Positions 45,226-55,408 are shown, counted from the first letter of the stretch. The stretch: 64,000 bases of DNA from Clostridium sp. C105KSO13 (GCF_001517425.1 NZ_FBWL01000158.1:1-64000), one strand, 5' to 3'. A program made the numbers and translations. The notes: generated by a model not told the origin, from the letters alone.

Positions 45226-46443
45226 ATGGTTAACATAGCGATAATGGGATATGGTACAGTTGGCTCGGGAATCGTGGAGGTCATCAATACTAACGGAGAA
45301 CGAATCAATCAGAGAGCGGGAGACCACATCAACATCAAATACGTCCTGGATTTGAAAGATTTCCCGGGAGACCCGGTGCAGGAAAAAATTGTGCATGATT
45401 TTGAAACCATTGAAAAGGATCCGGAGGTCAAAATTGTTGCGGAAGTGATGGGAGGCATAGAACCTGCATATACTTTTGTGAAAAGGTGCCTGCAGGCCGG
45501 GAAAAGCGTTGCCACCTCGAACAAAGCCCTGGTGGCGAAACACGGGGCGGAGCTTTTGTCCATTGCCATGGCAAACAATATTAACTTCCTCTTTGAAGCC
45601 AGTGTAGGAGGTGGAATCCCGATTATACGTCCCTTAAATTCTTCCATGACTGCAGATGAGATTGAAGAAATCACAGGCATTTTAAACGGTACCACAAATT
45701 ATATGTTAAGCAAAATGTTTTATGAGGGGGCCGATTATGATGAGGTCCTGAAAGAAGCCCAGGCAAAGGGATATGCGGAGCGCAATCCGGAAGCCGACGT
45801 AGAAGGCTATGATGCCTGCAGAAAAATTGCTATTTTATCTTCACTGATTTCCGGCCGGCAGGTTGATTTTGAGGATATCCATACAGAGGGAATTACGAAA
45901 ATCACGACCCAGGATATGATGTATGCAAAGGCTCTGGGCATGACAATCAAGCTGTTGGCCTCCAGCAGGAGGGACAGTGATCATCTGCATGCTATTGTGG
46001 CTCCTTATATGCTTCACAGAAATCATCCTCTTTATAATGTAAATGATGTATTTAATGCTATTTTTGTTCACGGCAACGTGGCGGGCGACCTTATGTTTTA
46101 TGGAAGCGGTGCAGGCAAACTGCCCACTGCCAGTGCGGTAGTTGCCGATATTGTGGATGAGGCAAAGCATTTAAACAGAAACATCCTGACTATGTGGGAC
46201 AGTGAAAAGTTAAAGCTGCAGCCTATAGAAGATACAAGTAAGAAATATTTTGTGAGAATCAAGGGGAACCCGGATGCCCTGAAAGCACATCTGGAAAGCA
46301 AATTCGGTCCTGTTGAAATTGTGCAGGTTGAGGAGCTGGGACAGGAGTTCGGCTTTGTGACCGAAGAGATGACGGAAGGTGCATATGTAGAGCAGGCAAA
46401 AGAGTTTCCGGGAATTCTGCATATGATACGTATAGAAGAATGA
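45226..46443 (+). CDS. hom: Homoserine dehydrogenase
   Basis: It reduces aspartate semialdehyde to homoserine for Thr and Met synthesis. The NAD(P) motif IMGYGTVGSGIVEVI, the catalytic region GILNGTTNYMLSKM and the NPEADVEGYDA motif are present; a C-terminal ACT domain (about 320-405) suggests feedback by threonine. The start at 45226 follows AGGAGG. lysC follows after 53 bases, giving a hom-ask pair. Confidence 0.96.
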   Translation: MVNIAIMGYGTVGSGIVEVINTNGERINQRAGDHINIKYVLDLKDFPGDPVQEKIVHDFETIEKDPEVKIVAEVMGGIEPAYTFVKRCLQAGKSVATSNKALVAKHGAELLSIAMANNINFLFEASVGGGIPIIRPLNSSMTADEIEEITGILNGTTNYMLSKMFYEGADYDEVLKEAQAKGYAERNPEADVEGYDACRKIAILSSLISGRQVDFEDIHTEGITKITTQDMMYAKALGMTIKLLASSRRDSDHLHAIVAPYMLHRNHPLYNVNDVFNAIFVHGNVAGDLMFYGSGAGKLPTASAVVADIVDEAKHLNRNILTMWDSEKLKLQPIEDTSKKYFVRIKGNPDALKAHLESKFGPVEIVQVEELGQEFGFVTEEMTEGAYVEQAKEFPGILHMIRIEE

Positions 46444-46496
46444 CCGGGATTTTATGGGGAGAGGTAAGATGAAATATAGGCGGCCAGGAGGAGAAT

Positions 46497-47705
46497 ATGC
46501 TGATAGTAAAAAAATTTGGAGGCAGCTCAGTTGCAGACCGGGATTGTATTTTCCGTGTGGCAGAGCGCTGTGTAGAAGATTACAAAAACGGAAATGAGGT
46601 CATTGTTGTATTATCTGCAATGGGTGACACAACGGACGAGCTGATTGAAAAGGCTAAAAATATTACAGCGCAGCCGTCAAAGCGGGAAATGGATATGCTG
46701 CTGACAACAGGGGAGCAGGTTTCGGTCTCTCTGATGGCTATGGCGATTAATTCAATGGGGATCCCTGCAGTTTCTTTGAATGCATTTCAGATAAGAATGC
46801 ACAGCACTTCTGCCTACGGAAAAGCTCGAATGAAGCGTGTGGAGGCCGAGCGGATACGACATGAACTTGATTCCAAAAAAATTGTAGTTATAGCAGGCTT
46901 TCAGGGAATAAATAAATATGAGGACTACAGCACCTTAGGCAGAGGCGGTTCTGACACTACAGCTGTAGCTATTGCAGCCGCAATGCATGCGGATATCTGC
47001 GAAATCTATACAGACGTGGACGGTGTATATACAGCAGATCCACGAGTTGTGCCAAATGCAAGGAAACTGGATACTATCAGTTATGATGAGATGCTGGAGC
47101 TTGCTTCGCTGGGAGCGAAAGTTCTCCATAACCGATCAGTGGAGATGGCAAAAAAATATGGCGTGCGGCTGGTAGTGCGTTCCAGCATGAACCGGGAAGA
47201 AGGAACGGTTGTCAAGGAGGTGGGAAAATTGGAAAAAATGTTAATAAGTGGAGTTGCATCCGATAAGAATACATCACGGATATCTGTAATTGGAATAGAT
47301 GATAAGCCCGGCGTGGCATTTAAGATATTTAATACGCTTGCAAAAAACGGTATCAACGTGGACATCATTTTGCAGTCTGTAGGCCGTGAGGGGACAAAAG
47401 ATATCTCCTTTACGGTTGCTCAGGATGACCGGGATGCGACACTGGAAGTGCTGGATAATAACAAAGAGATGCTGACGATCCAGGAAATCAGCTATGAAGA
47501 CAATGTAGCAAAAATATCTATAGTAGGGGCAGGTATGATGAGCAATCCGGGAGTTGCGGCCCAAATGTTTGAAGCACTCTTCAATGCAAATATAAACATA
47601 AGCATGATATCCACATCTGAGGTGCGGATAACTGTTCTGATAGATGAAAATGATGTGGAAAGAGCTATGCGTGCAGTACACGATGGGTTCGGACTGGCAG
47701 ATTAA
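46497..47705 (+). CDS. lysC: Aspartate kinase
   Basis: It catalyses the first step of the aspartate family pathway. The N-terminal KFGGSSVAD motif, the TTGEQVS loop and the GRGGSDTTAVA nucleotide site are clear, followed by two C-terminal ACT domains (about 265-402) that bind lysine and/or threonine. The 402-residue length is that of the feedback-controlled monofunctional enzyme. RBS AGGAGG is present. No lysine riboswitch precedes it. Confidence 0.96.
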   Translation: MLIVKKFGGSSVADRDCIFRVAERCVEDYKNGNEVIVVLSAMGDTTDELIEKAKNITAQPSKREMDMLLTTGEQVSVSLMAMAINSMGIPAVSLNAFQIRMHSTSAYGKARMKRVEAERIRHELDSKKIVVIAGFQGINKYEDYSTLGRGGSDTTAVAIAAAMHADICEIYTDVDGVYTADPRVVPNARKLDTISYDEMLELASLGAKVLHNRSVEMAKKYGVRLVVRSSMNREEGTVVKEVGKLEKMLISGVASDKNTSRISVIGIDDKPGVAFKIFNTLAKNGINVDIILQSVGREGTKDISFTVAQDDRDATLEVLDNNKEMLTIQEISYEDNVAKISIVGAGMMSNPGVAAQMFEALFNANINISMISTSEVRITVLIDENDVERAMRAVHDGFGLAD

Positions 47706-47716
47706 GAATAATATAA

Positions 47717-47768
47717 AAAGAGCTGCTTTTTGAAAGAAGAGAATCTTGTTTCAAAAGGGGAGCTCTTT
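47717..47768. terminator. Long bidirectional hairpin between lysC and the XRE gene
   Basis: AAAGAGCT (47717-47724) pairs with AGCTCTTT (47761-47768), with a second inner stem CTTTTTGAAA against TTTCAAAAGG. It includes the stop codon region of the convergent XRE gene. Confidence 0.7.
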
Positions 47769-48141
47769 ATTGGTTTAGGAGTTTATTTATGATGATTTTA
47801 CATTCATGGTCTGTCCTTCGGTATCTCTTGATGAAGTTAACTTCCTCCGCTGTAAGATAGATTGTGTCGGCGGTCTCAATTTCCATAGCAGATGTATAGG
47901 GCCCTTTCTGCTCCCGTATAATACCTTCCGGCGAGATAGGCTGATTGACCAGCTGATCAAGTGTTACATTATAAATTTGTGAGAGCTTAATCAGAAGATC
48001 CAAATCAGGAACCCGCTTACTTGTCTCATAATTTGAATATGCCTGCCTGGAGATATTTAGCTTTTCGCCCAAAGCTTCCTGTGTGTACTTTTTTGCTTTC
48101 CGCAAGTTGCATAAGTTTTCTACCAGTTGTATGTTAGACAA
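47767..48141 (-). CDS. XRE family helix-turn-helix regulator
   Basis: This 124-residue protein has an N-terminal HTH domain (about 6-62) of the lambda-repressor type: LRKAKKYTQEALGEKLNISRQAYSNYETSKRVPDL, with recognition helix SRQAYSNYE. The C-terminal half is helical and charged and has no recognised sensor domain. It sits alone, downstream of a region with a perfect 21-bp inverted repeat (48239-48300) that could hold its operator or be a mobile repeat. Targets are unknown. Confidence 0.85.
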   Translation of the reverse strand: MSNIQLVENLCNLRKAKKYTQEALGEKLNISRQAYSNYETSKRVPDLDLLIKLSQIYNVTLDQLVNQPISPEGIIREQKGPYTSAMEIETADTIYLTAEEVNFIKRYRRTDHECKIIINKLLNQ

Positions 48142-48194
48142 TGCTGCGTCACCTCCACTTACAGGGAATTATTTATAACTCTTCCGGAGAGCAT

Positions 48195-48300
48195 CTCGAT
48201 TGCGCTTTGCTTCATCTTGCTGCAGCTGAACGCCGGATAGAAATATCCACAAGCAGCTCGTTAGCAAGCAAGCTTGCAAGAGCTGCTTGTGGATATTTCT
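48195..48300. repeat. Dispersed repeat copy B with perfect 21-bp inverted repeat
   Basis: 48195-48233 agrees with 3827-3865 at 32 of 39 positions. Directly after it, perfect 21-base arms (48239-48259, starting AGAAATATCC; 48280-48300, ending GGATATTTCT) enclose a 20-base loop that itself contains GCAAGC/GCTTGC. The hairpin is not followed by a T run on either strand. It lies between the XRE and CYTH genes, in what should be the promoter/leader region of the XRE gene. Confidence 0.75.
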
Positions 48301-48399
48301 GCTCTTCTGTACAGATGTTATAAATTATAACAATTTTCCCTGTAAATAGAAATGATTGCGACAAAACGTAGTATTACATAAAAGTGCAACAGAAAGTTG

Positions 48400-48846
48400 C
48401 TAAATACTCAGCGTACTGTTATGGTAACGAGAGGATAAGGTGACATCTTCGCCAAACCAGACAGGAGGCACAAAAGTATTGGCAGATTCCTCGTCGGGAA
48501 ATTCGACCTCGGCTAAAACCAGTGGGGCGAGGCTCCCCAGAAATATGTCGAGTTCAATAGTCAGGTTATCCCTCAAGGGCAGCATATACCGGGTCTTGCG
48601 GATAAATGTTCCGTCTGTTTTGGGTTTTAAATGTTCATATGCTTCTTTTGTGAGAGGAAGGTTATATTCTTCTCGCACCATAAGTCCTTTTGATTTGTAG
48701 GTGAGGATGTATTCCTCATTATCCCTGCGGATACGGATGACAGGTTCCCGGCAGAGATAACCCTGTTCAATATTCCGGCAGGGATAGTCATGTAGATTGG
48801 CAGGAACATTTTTCTCATTTATCAGATATTTACGTTCAATTTCCAT
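48400..48846 (-). CDS. CYTH domain protein (triphosphate tunnel metalloenzyme)
   Basis: The 148-residue protein opens with the CYTH signature EIERKYL and has alternating charged strands (VIRIRRDNEEYILTYKSKG, REEYNLPL, FIRKTRYMLP) that line the tunnel, plus LVLAEVEFPDEESA near the end. Members hydrolyse tripolyphosphate, ThTP or make cAMP; small bacterial ones are mostly inorganic triphosphatases. The start at 48846 follows AAGGAG; an in-frame start at 48876 has no such site. Confidence 0.9.
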   Translation of the reverse strand: MEIERKYLINEKNVPANLHDYPCRNIEQGYLCREPVIRIRRDNEEYILTYKSKGLMVREEYNLPLTKEAYEHLKPKTDGTFIRKTRYMLPLRDNLTIELDIFLGSLAPLVLAEVEFPDEESANTFVPPVWFGEDVTLSSRYHNSTLSI

Positions 48847-49222
48847 GGCTGACTCCTTCTTTATTCCCTCGAGCAACGAGCCGGGGTATTTGACTAATGT
48901 ATGATATGTGCGGATTGCTCCGCACTCTGTGAATCTGGTACCATCTTAATATGCCCGCTTTGAAATGTAAACCATTGCATTTTTATTTATCATTTGTTAC
49001 ACTGAGAACATGTGGAAATTGCAGGTAAATTCTAAGGCAGAAGGGAATAAAATATAAAGAAGTCAAGTGTGTTTATAGAAGCTTAATAGAAGCTTTATAT
49101 AAGAAATACTGGAAATTTAGTACTGAATGTGATATACTCTTTCAATGACTGCGAAAGCAAAATTACCATTCGAATGATTTTCATATTATCTATTATGTTA
49201 CAAATCAAGGAGGAAAATAAAA
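48847..49222. other. 376-base divergent intergenic region between the CYTH and tig genes
   Basis: It holds a candidate CYTH promoter (48943-48971), a perfect short hairpin GTGCGGA/TCCGCAC (48908-48925) in the CYTH leader, and a weak tig promoter (TGGAAA 49110-49115 is replaced by one mismatch; TATACT at 49133-49138). No open frame with a ribosome-binding site or RNA gene was recognised. Confidence 0.5.
48943..48971 (-). promoter_or_regulatory. Candidate promoter of the CYTH gene
   Basis: On the minus strand TTTACA (48966-48971) and TAAGAT (48943-48948) are 17 bases apart. Confidence 0.45.
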
Positions 49223-50509
49223 ATGAGTTTACAGGTAGAAAATTTAGAACATAACATGGCCAAACTAACCATCGAAGTCGGTGCAGAGGATGTAGAGAAA
49301 GCACTTCAGTCCGCATATTTGAAACAGCGCGGACAGATTAATATTCCCGGATTCCGCAAGGGAAAGGTTCCGAGGCAGCTGATTGAAAAGATGTATGGAC
49401 CGGAAGTGTTTTATGATGAAGCGGTAAACCGTATGATTCCTGACGCATACGGCAAAGCATACGATGCGTGTGAGCTGGAGCTGGTTTCCCAGCCTCAGAT
49501 TGATGTGGTTCAGATAGAGAAAGGCAAACCCTTTATTTTTACAGCTGAAGTTGCAGTAAAACCGGAAGTTACACTGGGCGAATATAAGGGAATGAAAGTG
49601 GAAAAGGCACCGGAGGGAGTCACAGAAGAAGAGATCAACGCAGAGATTGATAAGGAACGTGAGAAGAGCGCAAGAACTATCGAGGTGACAGACCGATCAG
49701 TACAGGACAAAGATCAGGTAGTATTGGATTTCGAAGGATTTGCAGACGGGGAGGCGTTCGAAGGCGGAAAGGCTGAGAATTATCCTCTTACAATTGGTTC
49801 CGGTTCATTTATCCCGGGATTTGAGGAACAACTGATCGGTGCTGAGATTGATAAAGAGCTGGAAGTAAAGGTGACATTCCCGGAGGATTACCAGGCAGCA
49901 GAGCTGGCCGGTAAAGAGGCGGTGTTCAAATGTACTGTACATGAAATCAAGGCAAAAGAGCTCCCTGAACTGGATGATGAGTTTGCATCTGAAGTGTCGG
50001 AGCATGATACACTGGAAGAGTACAAGGCAGAAGTAAAGAAGAATGTTGAAGAGCGCAAGGAGCGCGAATATAAAGAACAGAAAGAAAATCAGGCCGTAGA
50101 GCAGGCTGTGAAGAATGCACAGATGGACATCCCTAAGGCCATGATCGACGGTCAGGTGAAACAGATGACAGAAGACTTTGCACGCCGCATTCAGCAGCAG
50201 GGTCTGTCAGTTGAGCAGTATTTTCAGTTTACGGGAATGACAGCACAGAAGATGGAAGAAGAGATGAGGCCACAGGCAGAGAAACAGATTAAGACGAGGC
50301 TGGTTCTGGAAGCAGTTGTAAAAGCTGAGAATATTGAAGTCTCTGATGAGCGCCTGGATGAAGAACTGCAGAAGATGGCGGATGCTTACCAGATGGAAAT
50401 GGATAAGCTTAAAGAATTCATGGGTGATCGTGAGAAAGAACAAATGAAAGAAGATATCGCAGTGCAGGAGGCAGTTACATTTATTGCAGATGCTGCAGTT
50501 GAAGAGTAG
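49223..50509 (+). CDS. tig: Trigger factor
   Basis: This ribosome-bound chaperone and peptidyl-prolyl isomerase has the N-terminal ribosome-binding domain with GFRKGKVPRQL (about 41-51), the FKBP-type PPIase domain (about 150-245, DFEGFADGEAFEGG) and the long helical C-terminal arms. Length is 428. RBS AAGGAGG precedes the ATG. It heads the conserved series tig-clpP-clpX-lon-engB. Confidence 0.97.
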   Translation: MSLQVENLEHNMAKLTIEVGAEDVEKALQSAYLKQRGQINIPGFRKGKVPRQLIEKMYGPEVFYDEAVNRMIPDAYGKAYDACELELVSQPQIDVVQIEKGKPFIFTAEVAVKPEVTLGEYKGMKVEKAPEGVTEEEINAEIDKEREKSARTIEVTDRSVQDKDQVVLDFEGFADGEAFEGGKAENYPLTIGSGSFIPGFEEQLIGAEIDKELEVKVTFPEDYQAAELAGKEAVFKCTVHEIKAKELPELDDEFASEVSEHDTLEEYKAEVKKNVEERKEREYKEQKENQAVEQAVKNAQMDIPKAMIDGQVKQMTEDFARRIQQQGLSVEQYFQFTGMTAQKMEEEMRPQAEKQIKTRLVLEAVVKAENIEVSDERLDEELQKMADAYQMEMDKLKEFMGDREKEQMKEDIAVQEAVTFIADAAVEE

Positions 50510-50524
50510 ACAGGAGGAATTTAA

Positions 50525-51106
50525 ATGAGTTTAGTACCTTATGTCATTGAACAAACCAGCCGGGGGGAACGCTCCTACGACATTTATTCAAGATTATTAA
50601 AAGAAAGAATCATTTTTCTGGGAGAAGAAGTAACTGACGTGTCGGCAAGTGTGATTGTTGCGCAGCTTCTATTTCTGGAGGCGGACGATCCGGACAAGGA
50701 TATCCAGCTTTACATTAACAGCCCGGGAGGATCTGTAACAGCCGGACTGGCAATTTATGATACGATGCAGTATATTAAGTGCGATATTTCTACAGTATGT
50801 ATCGGCATGGCAGCAAGTATGGGATCATTCCTGCTTTCAGGCGGAAAGAAGGGAAAGCGTTTTGCGCTGCCTTCTTCAGAAATTATGATTCATCAGCCTT
50901 CAGGCGGAGCTCAGGGACAGGCAACTGAAATTCGGATTGCGGCGGACCATATCTTAAAGACCCGCAAGAAGTTAAACGAGATTTTGGCTGCAAATACAGG
51001 GCAGGATTTGGAAGTTATTGAAGTCGATACAGAGAGAGATAATTTTATGACTGCCCAGGAAGCAAAGGAATATGGATTAATAGACGAAGTAATTGCCAAT
51101 CATTGA
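50525..51106 (+). CDS. clpP: ATP-dependent Clp protease proteolytic subunit
   Basis: ClpP forms the barrel peptidase used by ClpX. The catalytic triad is visible: Ser98 in GMAASMGSF, His123 in MIHQPSGG, and Asp172 in ERDNFM. The 193-residue length is normal. RBS AGGAGG precedes the ATG, 15 bases after tig. No CtsR operator repeats were seen upstream. Confidence 0.97.
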   Translation: MSLVPYVIEQTSRGERSYDIYSRLLKERIIFLGEEVTDVSASVIVAQLLFLEADDPDKDIQLYINSPGGSVTAGLAIYDTMQYIKCDISTVCIGMAASMGSFLLSGGKKGKRFALPSSEIMIHQPSGGAQGQATEIRIAADHILKTRKKLNEILAANTGQDLEVIEVDTERDNFMTAQEAKEYGLIDEVIANH

Positions 51107-51131
51107 TGGCAATATGAGGTGAGATAGCATT

Positions 51132-52403
51132 ATGGCAGGAAGAGTAAGCGAAGAAGCAGTGAGATGTTCCTTCTGCAATAAGACACAGTCGCAGGTGCGG
51201 AAACTGATAGCGGGACCCAACGGAGCATTTATCTGTGACGAGTGCATCGAGGTGTGCTCTGAAATTATTGAAGAAGAATTTGAATACGAGGAAGGAAGCA
51301 AATACGAAGATATTAACCTCCTGACACCGGAAGAAATAAAGACGTTTCTGGATGAATATGTCATCGGACAGGATGAGGCGAAAAGAGTTCTTTCTGTATC
51401 CGTTTACAATCATTACAAGCGGATTATGGCTGAACAGGATCTGGGCGTCGAACTGCAGAAAAGCAATATATTGATGCTTGGGCCTACCGGCTGCGGAAAG
51501 ACCCTGCTTGCCCAGACATTGGCAAAGATATTAAATGTACCTTTTGCGATTGCAGATGCTACAGCATTGACTGAGGCAGGTTATGTGGGGGAAGATGTGG
51601 AGAATATTCTGCTGAAGGTAATTCAGGCTGCGGACGGAGATATAGAGCGTGCTGAACATGGTATTATCTATATTGATGAGATTGACAAGATTACGAGAAA
51701 GTCAGAGAATCCCTCCATTACCCGTGATGTGTCGGGGGAGGGAGTTCAGCAGGCCCTGCTGAAAATCATCGAAGGCACAGTGGCCTCTGTTCCGCCTCAG
51801 GGCGGAAGAAAGCACCCCCATCAGGAGCTGATACAGATCGACACCACCAATATCCTGTTTATCTGCGGAGGCGCTTTTGAAGGGATAGATAAGTTGATTG
51901 AGACACGTCTTGATAAGAAATCTATCGGCTTTAATGCTGAAATTGCTTCTAAACACGAGGAGAATGTGGATGTTCTTTTACATCAGGTACTGCCTCAGGA
52001 TCTGGTGAAGTTTGGATTGATACCGGAGCTGGTGGGACGTCTGCCGGTTACAGTATCTCTGGATATGCTGGATAAAGAAGCGTTGATTAGAATTTTAACA
52101 GAACCAAAGAGCGCAATCGTAAAGCAGTATCAAAAACTGCTGGAATTAGACGGAGTGCGATTGGAATTTGATAAAGATGCTCTTCTGGCAATTGCGGAGA
52201 CATCTCTTGCGAGAAAGACCGGAGCCAGAGGCCTGCGGGCTATTATGGAAAACATTATGATGGACACGATGTTTAAGGTGCCGTCTGATGATACAATCAA
52301 GGGATGCCGGATAACAAAAGAAGTGGTGAAAGGAACAGGAAATCCCCTTTATGAGTGTGACGGGGAAGAACGCAGATCATTTCTTACATCAGAGAGTGCA
52401 TAG
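51132..52403 (+). CDS. clpX: ATP-dependent Clp protease ATP-binding subunit ClpX
   Basis: ClpX unfolds substrates for ClpP. The N-terminal zinc domain has cysteines 12, 15, 35 and 38; Walker A is GPTGCGKT (about 117-124); the IGF-type loop that docks on ClpP and the sensor 2 motif [10 protein letters not shown] are present. Length 423. It starts 25 bases after clpP. Confidence 0.97.
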   Translation: MAGRVSEEAVRCSFCNKTQSQVRKLIAGPNGAFICDECIEVCSEIIEEEFEYEEGSKYEDINLLTPEEIKTFLDEYVIGQDEAKRVLSVSVYNHYKRIMAEQDLGVELQKSNILMLGPTGCGKTLLAQTLAKILNVPFAIADATALTEAGYVGEDVENILLKVIQAADGDIERAEHGIIYIDEIDKITRKSENPSITRDVSGEGVQQALLKIIEGTVASVPPQGGRKHPHQELIQIDTTNILFICGGAFEGIDKLIETRLDKKSIGFNAEIASKHEENVDVLLHQVLPQDLVKFGLIPELVGRLPVTVSLDMLDKEALIRILTEPKSAIVKQYQKLLELDGVRLEFDKDALLAIAETSLARKTGARGLRAIMENIMMDTMFKVPSDDTIKGCRITKEVVKGTGNPLYECDGEERRSFLTSESA

Positions 52404-52410
52404 GAAATTG

Positions 52411-52438
52411 GGCGGGTGCAATAGTATCCGCCTTTCTT
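52411..52438 (+). terminator. Weak terminator between clpX and lon
   Basis: GGCGGGT (52411-52417) pairs with ATCCGCC (52426-52432) including one G-U pair, followed by TTTCTT. It may only partly separate lon from the clp genes. Confidence 0.6.
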
Positions 52439-52473
52439 ATACTATATTTTGAAACGCAGGAGGAAAGACATAT

Positions 52474-54798
52474 ATGAATAGTGGGACACAGAGCCTTCCT
52501 ATGGTAGCCTTAAGAGGCATAACGATTATGCCGGAGATGGTCGTACATTTTGACATAAGCAGGGAGCAGTCTATAGCAGCGATTCAAGAAGCTATGGTGG
52601 AAGACCAGAAGATCTTTATGATAACCCAGAGAGACGCTGAAGTCGAGAAACCAAAGCAGGAGGACTTGTTCGAGGTAGGAACTATCGGGACAATCAAGCA
52701 GATTATCAAGCTGCCCAGACATATTGTCCGGGTTCTTGTGGCAGGAGAAAAAAGAGGTGTGCTTCAGAATATAGAGTATGAAGAACCCTATATGCGTGCC
52801 AGCGTGGAGGAAATTGACGATTCTGAAATTACCATACCGGATGATTTGAACGGAGAGGCTATGGAGCGCGGCTTAAAGGATATGTTTGTAGATTTCGCTG
52901 CAAAAAACGGTAAGATGTCCAAAGAGTCGGTTGCTCAGATTCTGGAGGTGCAGGGTCTGATAAAGCTGGTGGATGAAGTCGCCGCAAACACACCGCTGCC
53001 TTATAAAGATCTTCAGGAAATCTTAAATGAGACAGATTTTTGGAAGAGATATGAAGCACTGGCATTCAAGCTTGTGAATGAAGTGCAGATTATGGATATC
53101 AAAGAGCAGATTCAGATAAAAGTAAAAGAGAGAGTAGACAAGCATCAGAAAGAATATATTCTACGGGAACAGTTAAAACTAATACGTGAGGAACTGGGAG
53201 ATGATACCACACTTTCGGATGCAGATGAGTTTGAAAAGGCAGCAAAAGCACTGAAGGCTCCTAAAGAAGTAAAAGAGAAGCTTACAAAGGAAATAGGGCG
53301 TTTTAAAAATTCTCTGAACAGTCCGGCGGAGACAGGAGTCATCCGTACTTATATTGAGAATCTTTTGGAAATGCCCTGGGACAAGGTGGCAAAGGACAGC
53401 CGGGATATAGAATATGCCCGGAAGATTTTGGAAGAGGACCATTATGGTTTGGAACAGGTCAAGGAGAGAGTGTTGGAATTTCTGGCGGTTCGTTCTTTAA
53501 CAAAGAAGGGTGAGAGCCCTATTTTATGTCTTGTAGGCCCTCCGGGGACGGGGAAGACCTCCATTGCAAAATCTCTTGCAAGAGCATTGAAGAAGCCTTA
53601 TGTGAGAATCTCTTTGGGAGGAATCAGGGACGAGGCGGAAATCAGAGGACATAGAAAGACTTACGTGGGAGCGATGCCGGGCAGGATAGCAGAGGCGATG
53701 AAATCGGCGGGAGTGAAGAACCCTGTAATGCTCTTAGACGAGATTGACAAGGTGAGTACAGATTATAAGGGGGATACGTTTTCCGCCCTTCTGGAGGTGC
53801 TGGACAGCGAACAGAACAGCAAGTTTAGGGATCATTATCTGGAACTCCCCCTGGATTTGTCTGAAGTTTTATTTGTTACGACAGCAAATACGCTCCAGAC
53901 CATACCCAGACCACTTGTCGACCGTATGGAGGTTATTGAAATCAGCAGTTATACGGAAAATGAGAAGCTGCACATAGCGGTGGAGCATTTGATACCAAAG
54001 CAGATTCAAAAGCACGGATTACAACCGGAACAACTGTCTTTTAGTAAACCTGCAATCTGGAAGATGGCACGCAACTACACAAAAGAAGCGGGAGTCAGAC
54101 AGCTGGAGAGAAAGATAGGAGACATTTGCAGAAAAGCTGCAAAAGAAATACTGACAACAAAGAAAAAGAGGGTTATAATAACAGAAAAGAATATCCATAA
54201 ATATCTGGGGAAGGAAAAGTATACATATCAGATGGTAAATCCTTCTGATGAAGTAGGCATTGCGCGAGGGCTTGCCTGGACCAGTGTAGGAGGCGATACA
54301 CTTCAGATTGAAGTGAACGTCATGCACGGAGATGGGGAAATTATGCTCACCGGGAAGCTGGGTGATGTAATGAAAGAATCTGCACGTACAGGAATCAGTT
54401 ATATACGGTCTGTAAGCGACCGGTACAAGGTTGCAGAGGATTTCTTTGAAAAGCACGATATTCATGTACATATACCGGAGGGAGCAGTGCCTAAGGACGG
54501 ACCGTCTGCAGGAATTACTATGGCGACTGCAATGTTGTCAGCTATTACCGGATATAAGGTCAGAGCAGACCTGGCAATGACGGGTGAGGTTACACTCCGG
54601 GGAAGAGTTCTTCCCATCGGAGGACTGAAGGAGAAGCTGCTTGCCGCAAAAAGCGCCGGTATTAAGACAGTACTTGTTCCCGGTAAAAATCAGGCGGATG
54701 TGGAAGAACTATCCGGTGAGATTACAAAAGGTCTGGAAATTCTGCCTGTGGAAAATATGGATGAAGTACTCAAAACAGCTCTTGTAACAGAAAAATAA
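52474..54798 (+). CDS. lon: ATP-dependent protease Lon
   Basis: This 774-residue protein has the Lon N-terminal domain, an AAA+ module with Walker [10 protein letters not shown] and Walker B VMLLDEIDKV, and a C-terminal protease domain with catalytic Ser678 in KDGPSAGIT and the Lys in GGLKEKLLAA. RBS AGGAGG is present. It lies in the usual Firmicutes order between clpX and engB. Confidence 0.97.
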   Translation: MNSGTQSLPMVALRGITIMPEMVVHFDISREQSIAAIQEAMVEDQKIFMITQRDAEVEKPKQEDLFEVGTIGTIKQIIKLPRHIVRVLVAGEKRGVLQNIEYEEPYMRASVEEIDDSEITIPDDLNGEAMERGLKDMFVDFAAKNGKMSKESVAQILEVQGLIKLVDEVAANTPLPYKDLQEILNETDFWKRYEALAFKLVNEVQIMDIKEQIQIKVKERVDKHQKEYILREQLKLIREELGDDTTLSDADEFEKAAKALKAPKEVKEKLTKEIGRFKNSLNSPAETGVIRTYIENLLEMPWDKVAKDSRDIEYARKILEEDHYGLEQVKERVLEFLAVRSLTKKGESPILCLVGPPGTGKTSIAKSLARALKKPYVRISLGGIRDEAEIRGHRKTYVGAMPGRIAEAMKSAGVKNPVMLLDEIDKVSTDYKGDTFSALLEVLDSEQNSKFRDHYLELPLDLSEVLFVTTANTLQTIPRPLVDRMEVIEISSYTENEKLHIAVEHLIPKQIQKHGLQPEQLSFSKPAIWKMARNYTKEAGVRQLERKIGDICRKAAKEILTTKKKRVIITEKNIHKYLGKEKYTYQMVNPSDEVGIARGLAWTSVGGDTLQIEVNVMHGDGEIMLTGKLGDVMKESARTGISYIRSVSDRYKVAEDFFEKHDIHVHIPEGAVPKDGPSAGITMATAMLSAITGYKVRADLAMTGEVTLRGRVLPIGGLKEKLLAAKSAGIKTVLVPGKNQADVEELSGEITKGLEILPVENMDEVLKTALVTEK

Positions 54799-54818
54799 GT
54801 CTGCGGAAAGGACATGGG

Positions 54819-55406
54819 ATGGTTATCAAGAATATTAATTTGGAGACGGTATGCGGCATAACAAGTGTGCTTCCGGATAATGATAAGCCGGAAATCGCAT
54901 TTGCAGGGAAGTCTAATGTAGGAAAATCTTCATTAATCAACGCGCTGATGAATCGAAAATCCTATGCCAGAATTTCGGCAACACCCGGAAAAACGCAGAC
55001 AATCAACTTTTACAACATCAATGGAGAGATGTACCTTGTAGATCTTCCGGGTTACGGGTATGCTAAAGTTTCCGAGAAGGAAAAGGAGCAGTGGGGAAGG
55101 CTGGTGGAACGTTATCTGCACAGCTCTTCCCGGCTGAAAACTGTCTTCCTTTTGCTTGATATCCGGCACGAACCTTCTTCCAATGACAAGATGATGTACC
55201 GATGGATTGTGGAGCAGGGCTACAAGCCGATTATCATAGCGACAAAGCTGGACAAACTAAAGAGGAGCCAGATCCAGAAGCATATAAAAATGGTCAAAGA
55301 AGGACTGGAACTTGAAAAAGATGCAAAGATTATTCCCTTTTCATCTGTGACAAAACAAGGTCGGGATGAGATATGGGAGTTTGTGGAGACACAACTGGGG
55401 GTATGA
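54819..55406 (+). CDS. engB: Ribosome biogenesis GTPase EngB (YsxC/YihA)
   Basis: This GTPase is needed for 50S assembly. G1 is GKSNVGKSS (about 29-37), G3 is DLPGYGYAK and G4 is TKLDKL. Length 195. RBS GGAAAGGA is near the ATG, 20 bases after lon; co-transcription with lon is typical in Firmicutes. Confidence 0.97.
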   Translation: MVIKNINLETVCGITSVLPDNDKPEIAFAGKSNVGKSSLINALMNRKSYARISATPGKTQTINFYNINGEMYLVDLPGYGYAKVSEKEKEQWGRLVERYLHSSSRLKTVFLLLDIRHEPSSNDKMMYRWIVEQGYKPIIIATKLDKLKRSQIQKHIKMVKEGLELEKDAKIIPFSSVTKQGRDEIWEFVETQLGV

Positions 55407-55408
55407 CA

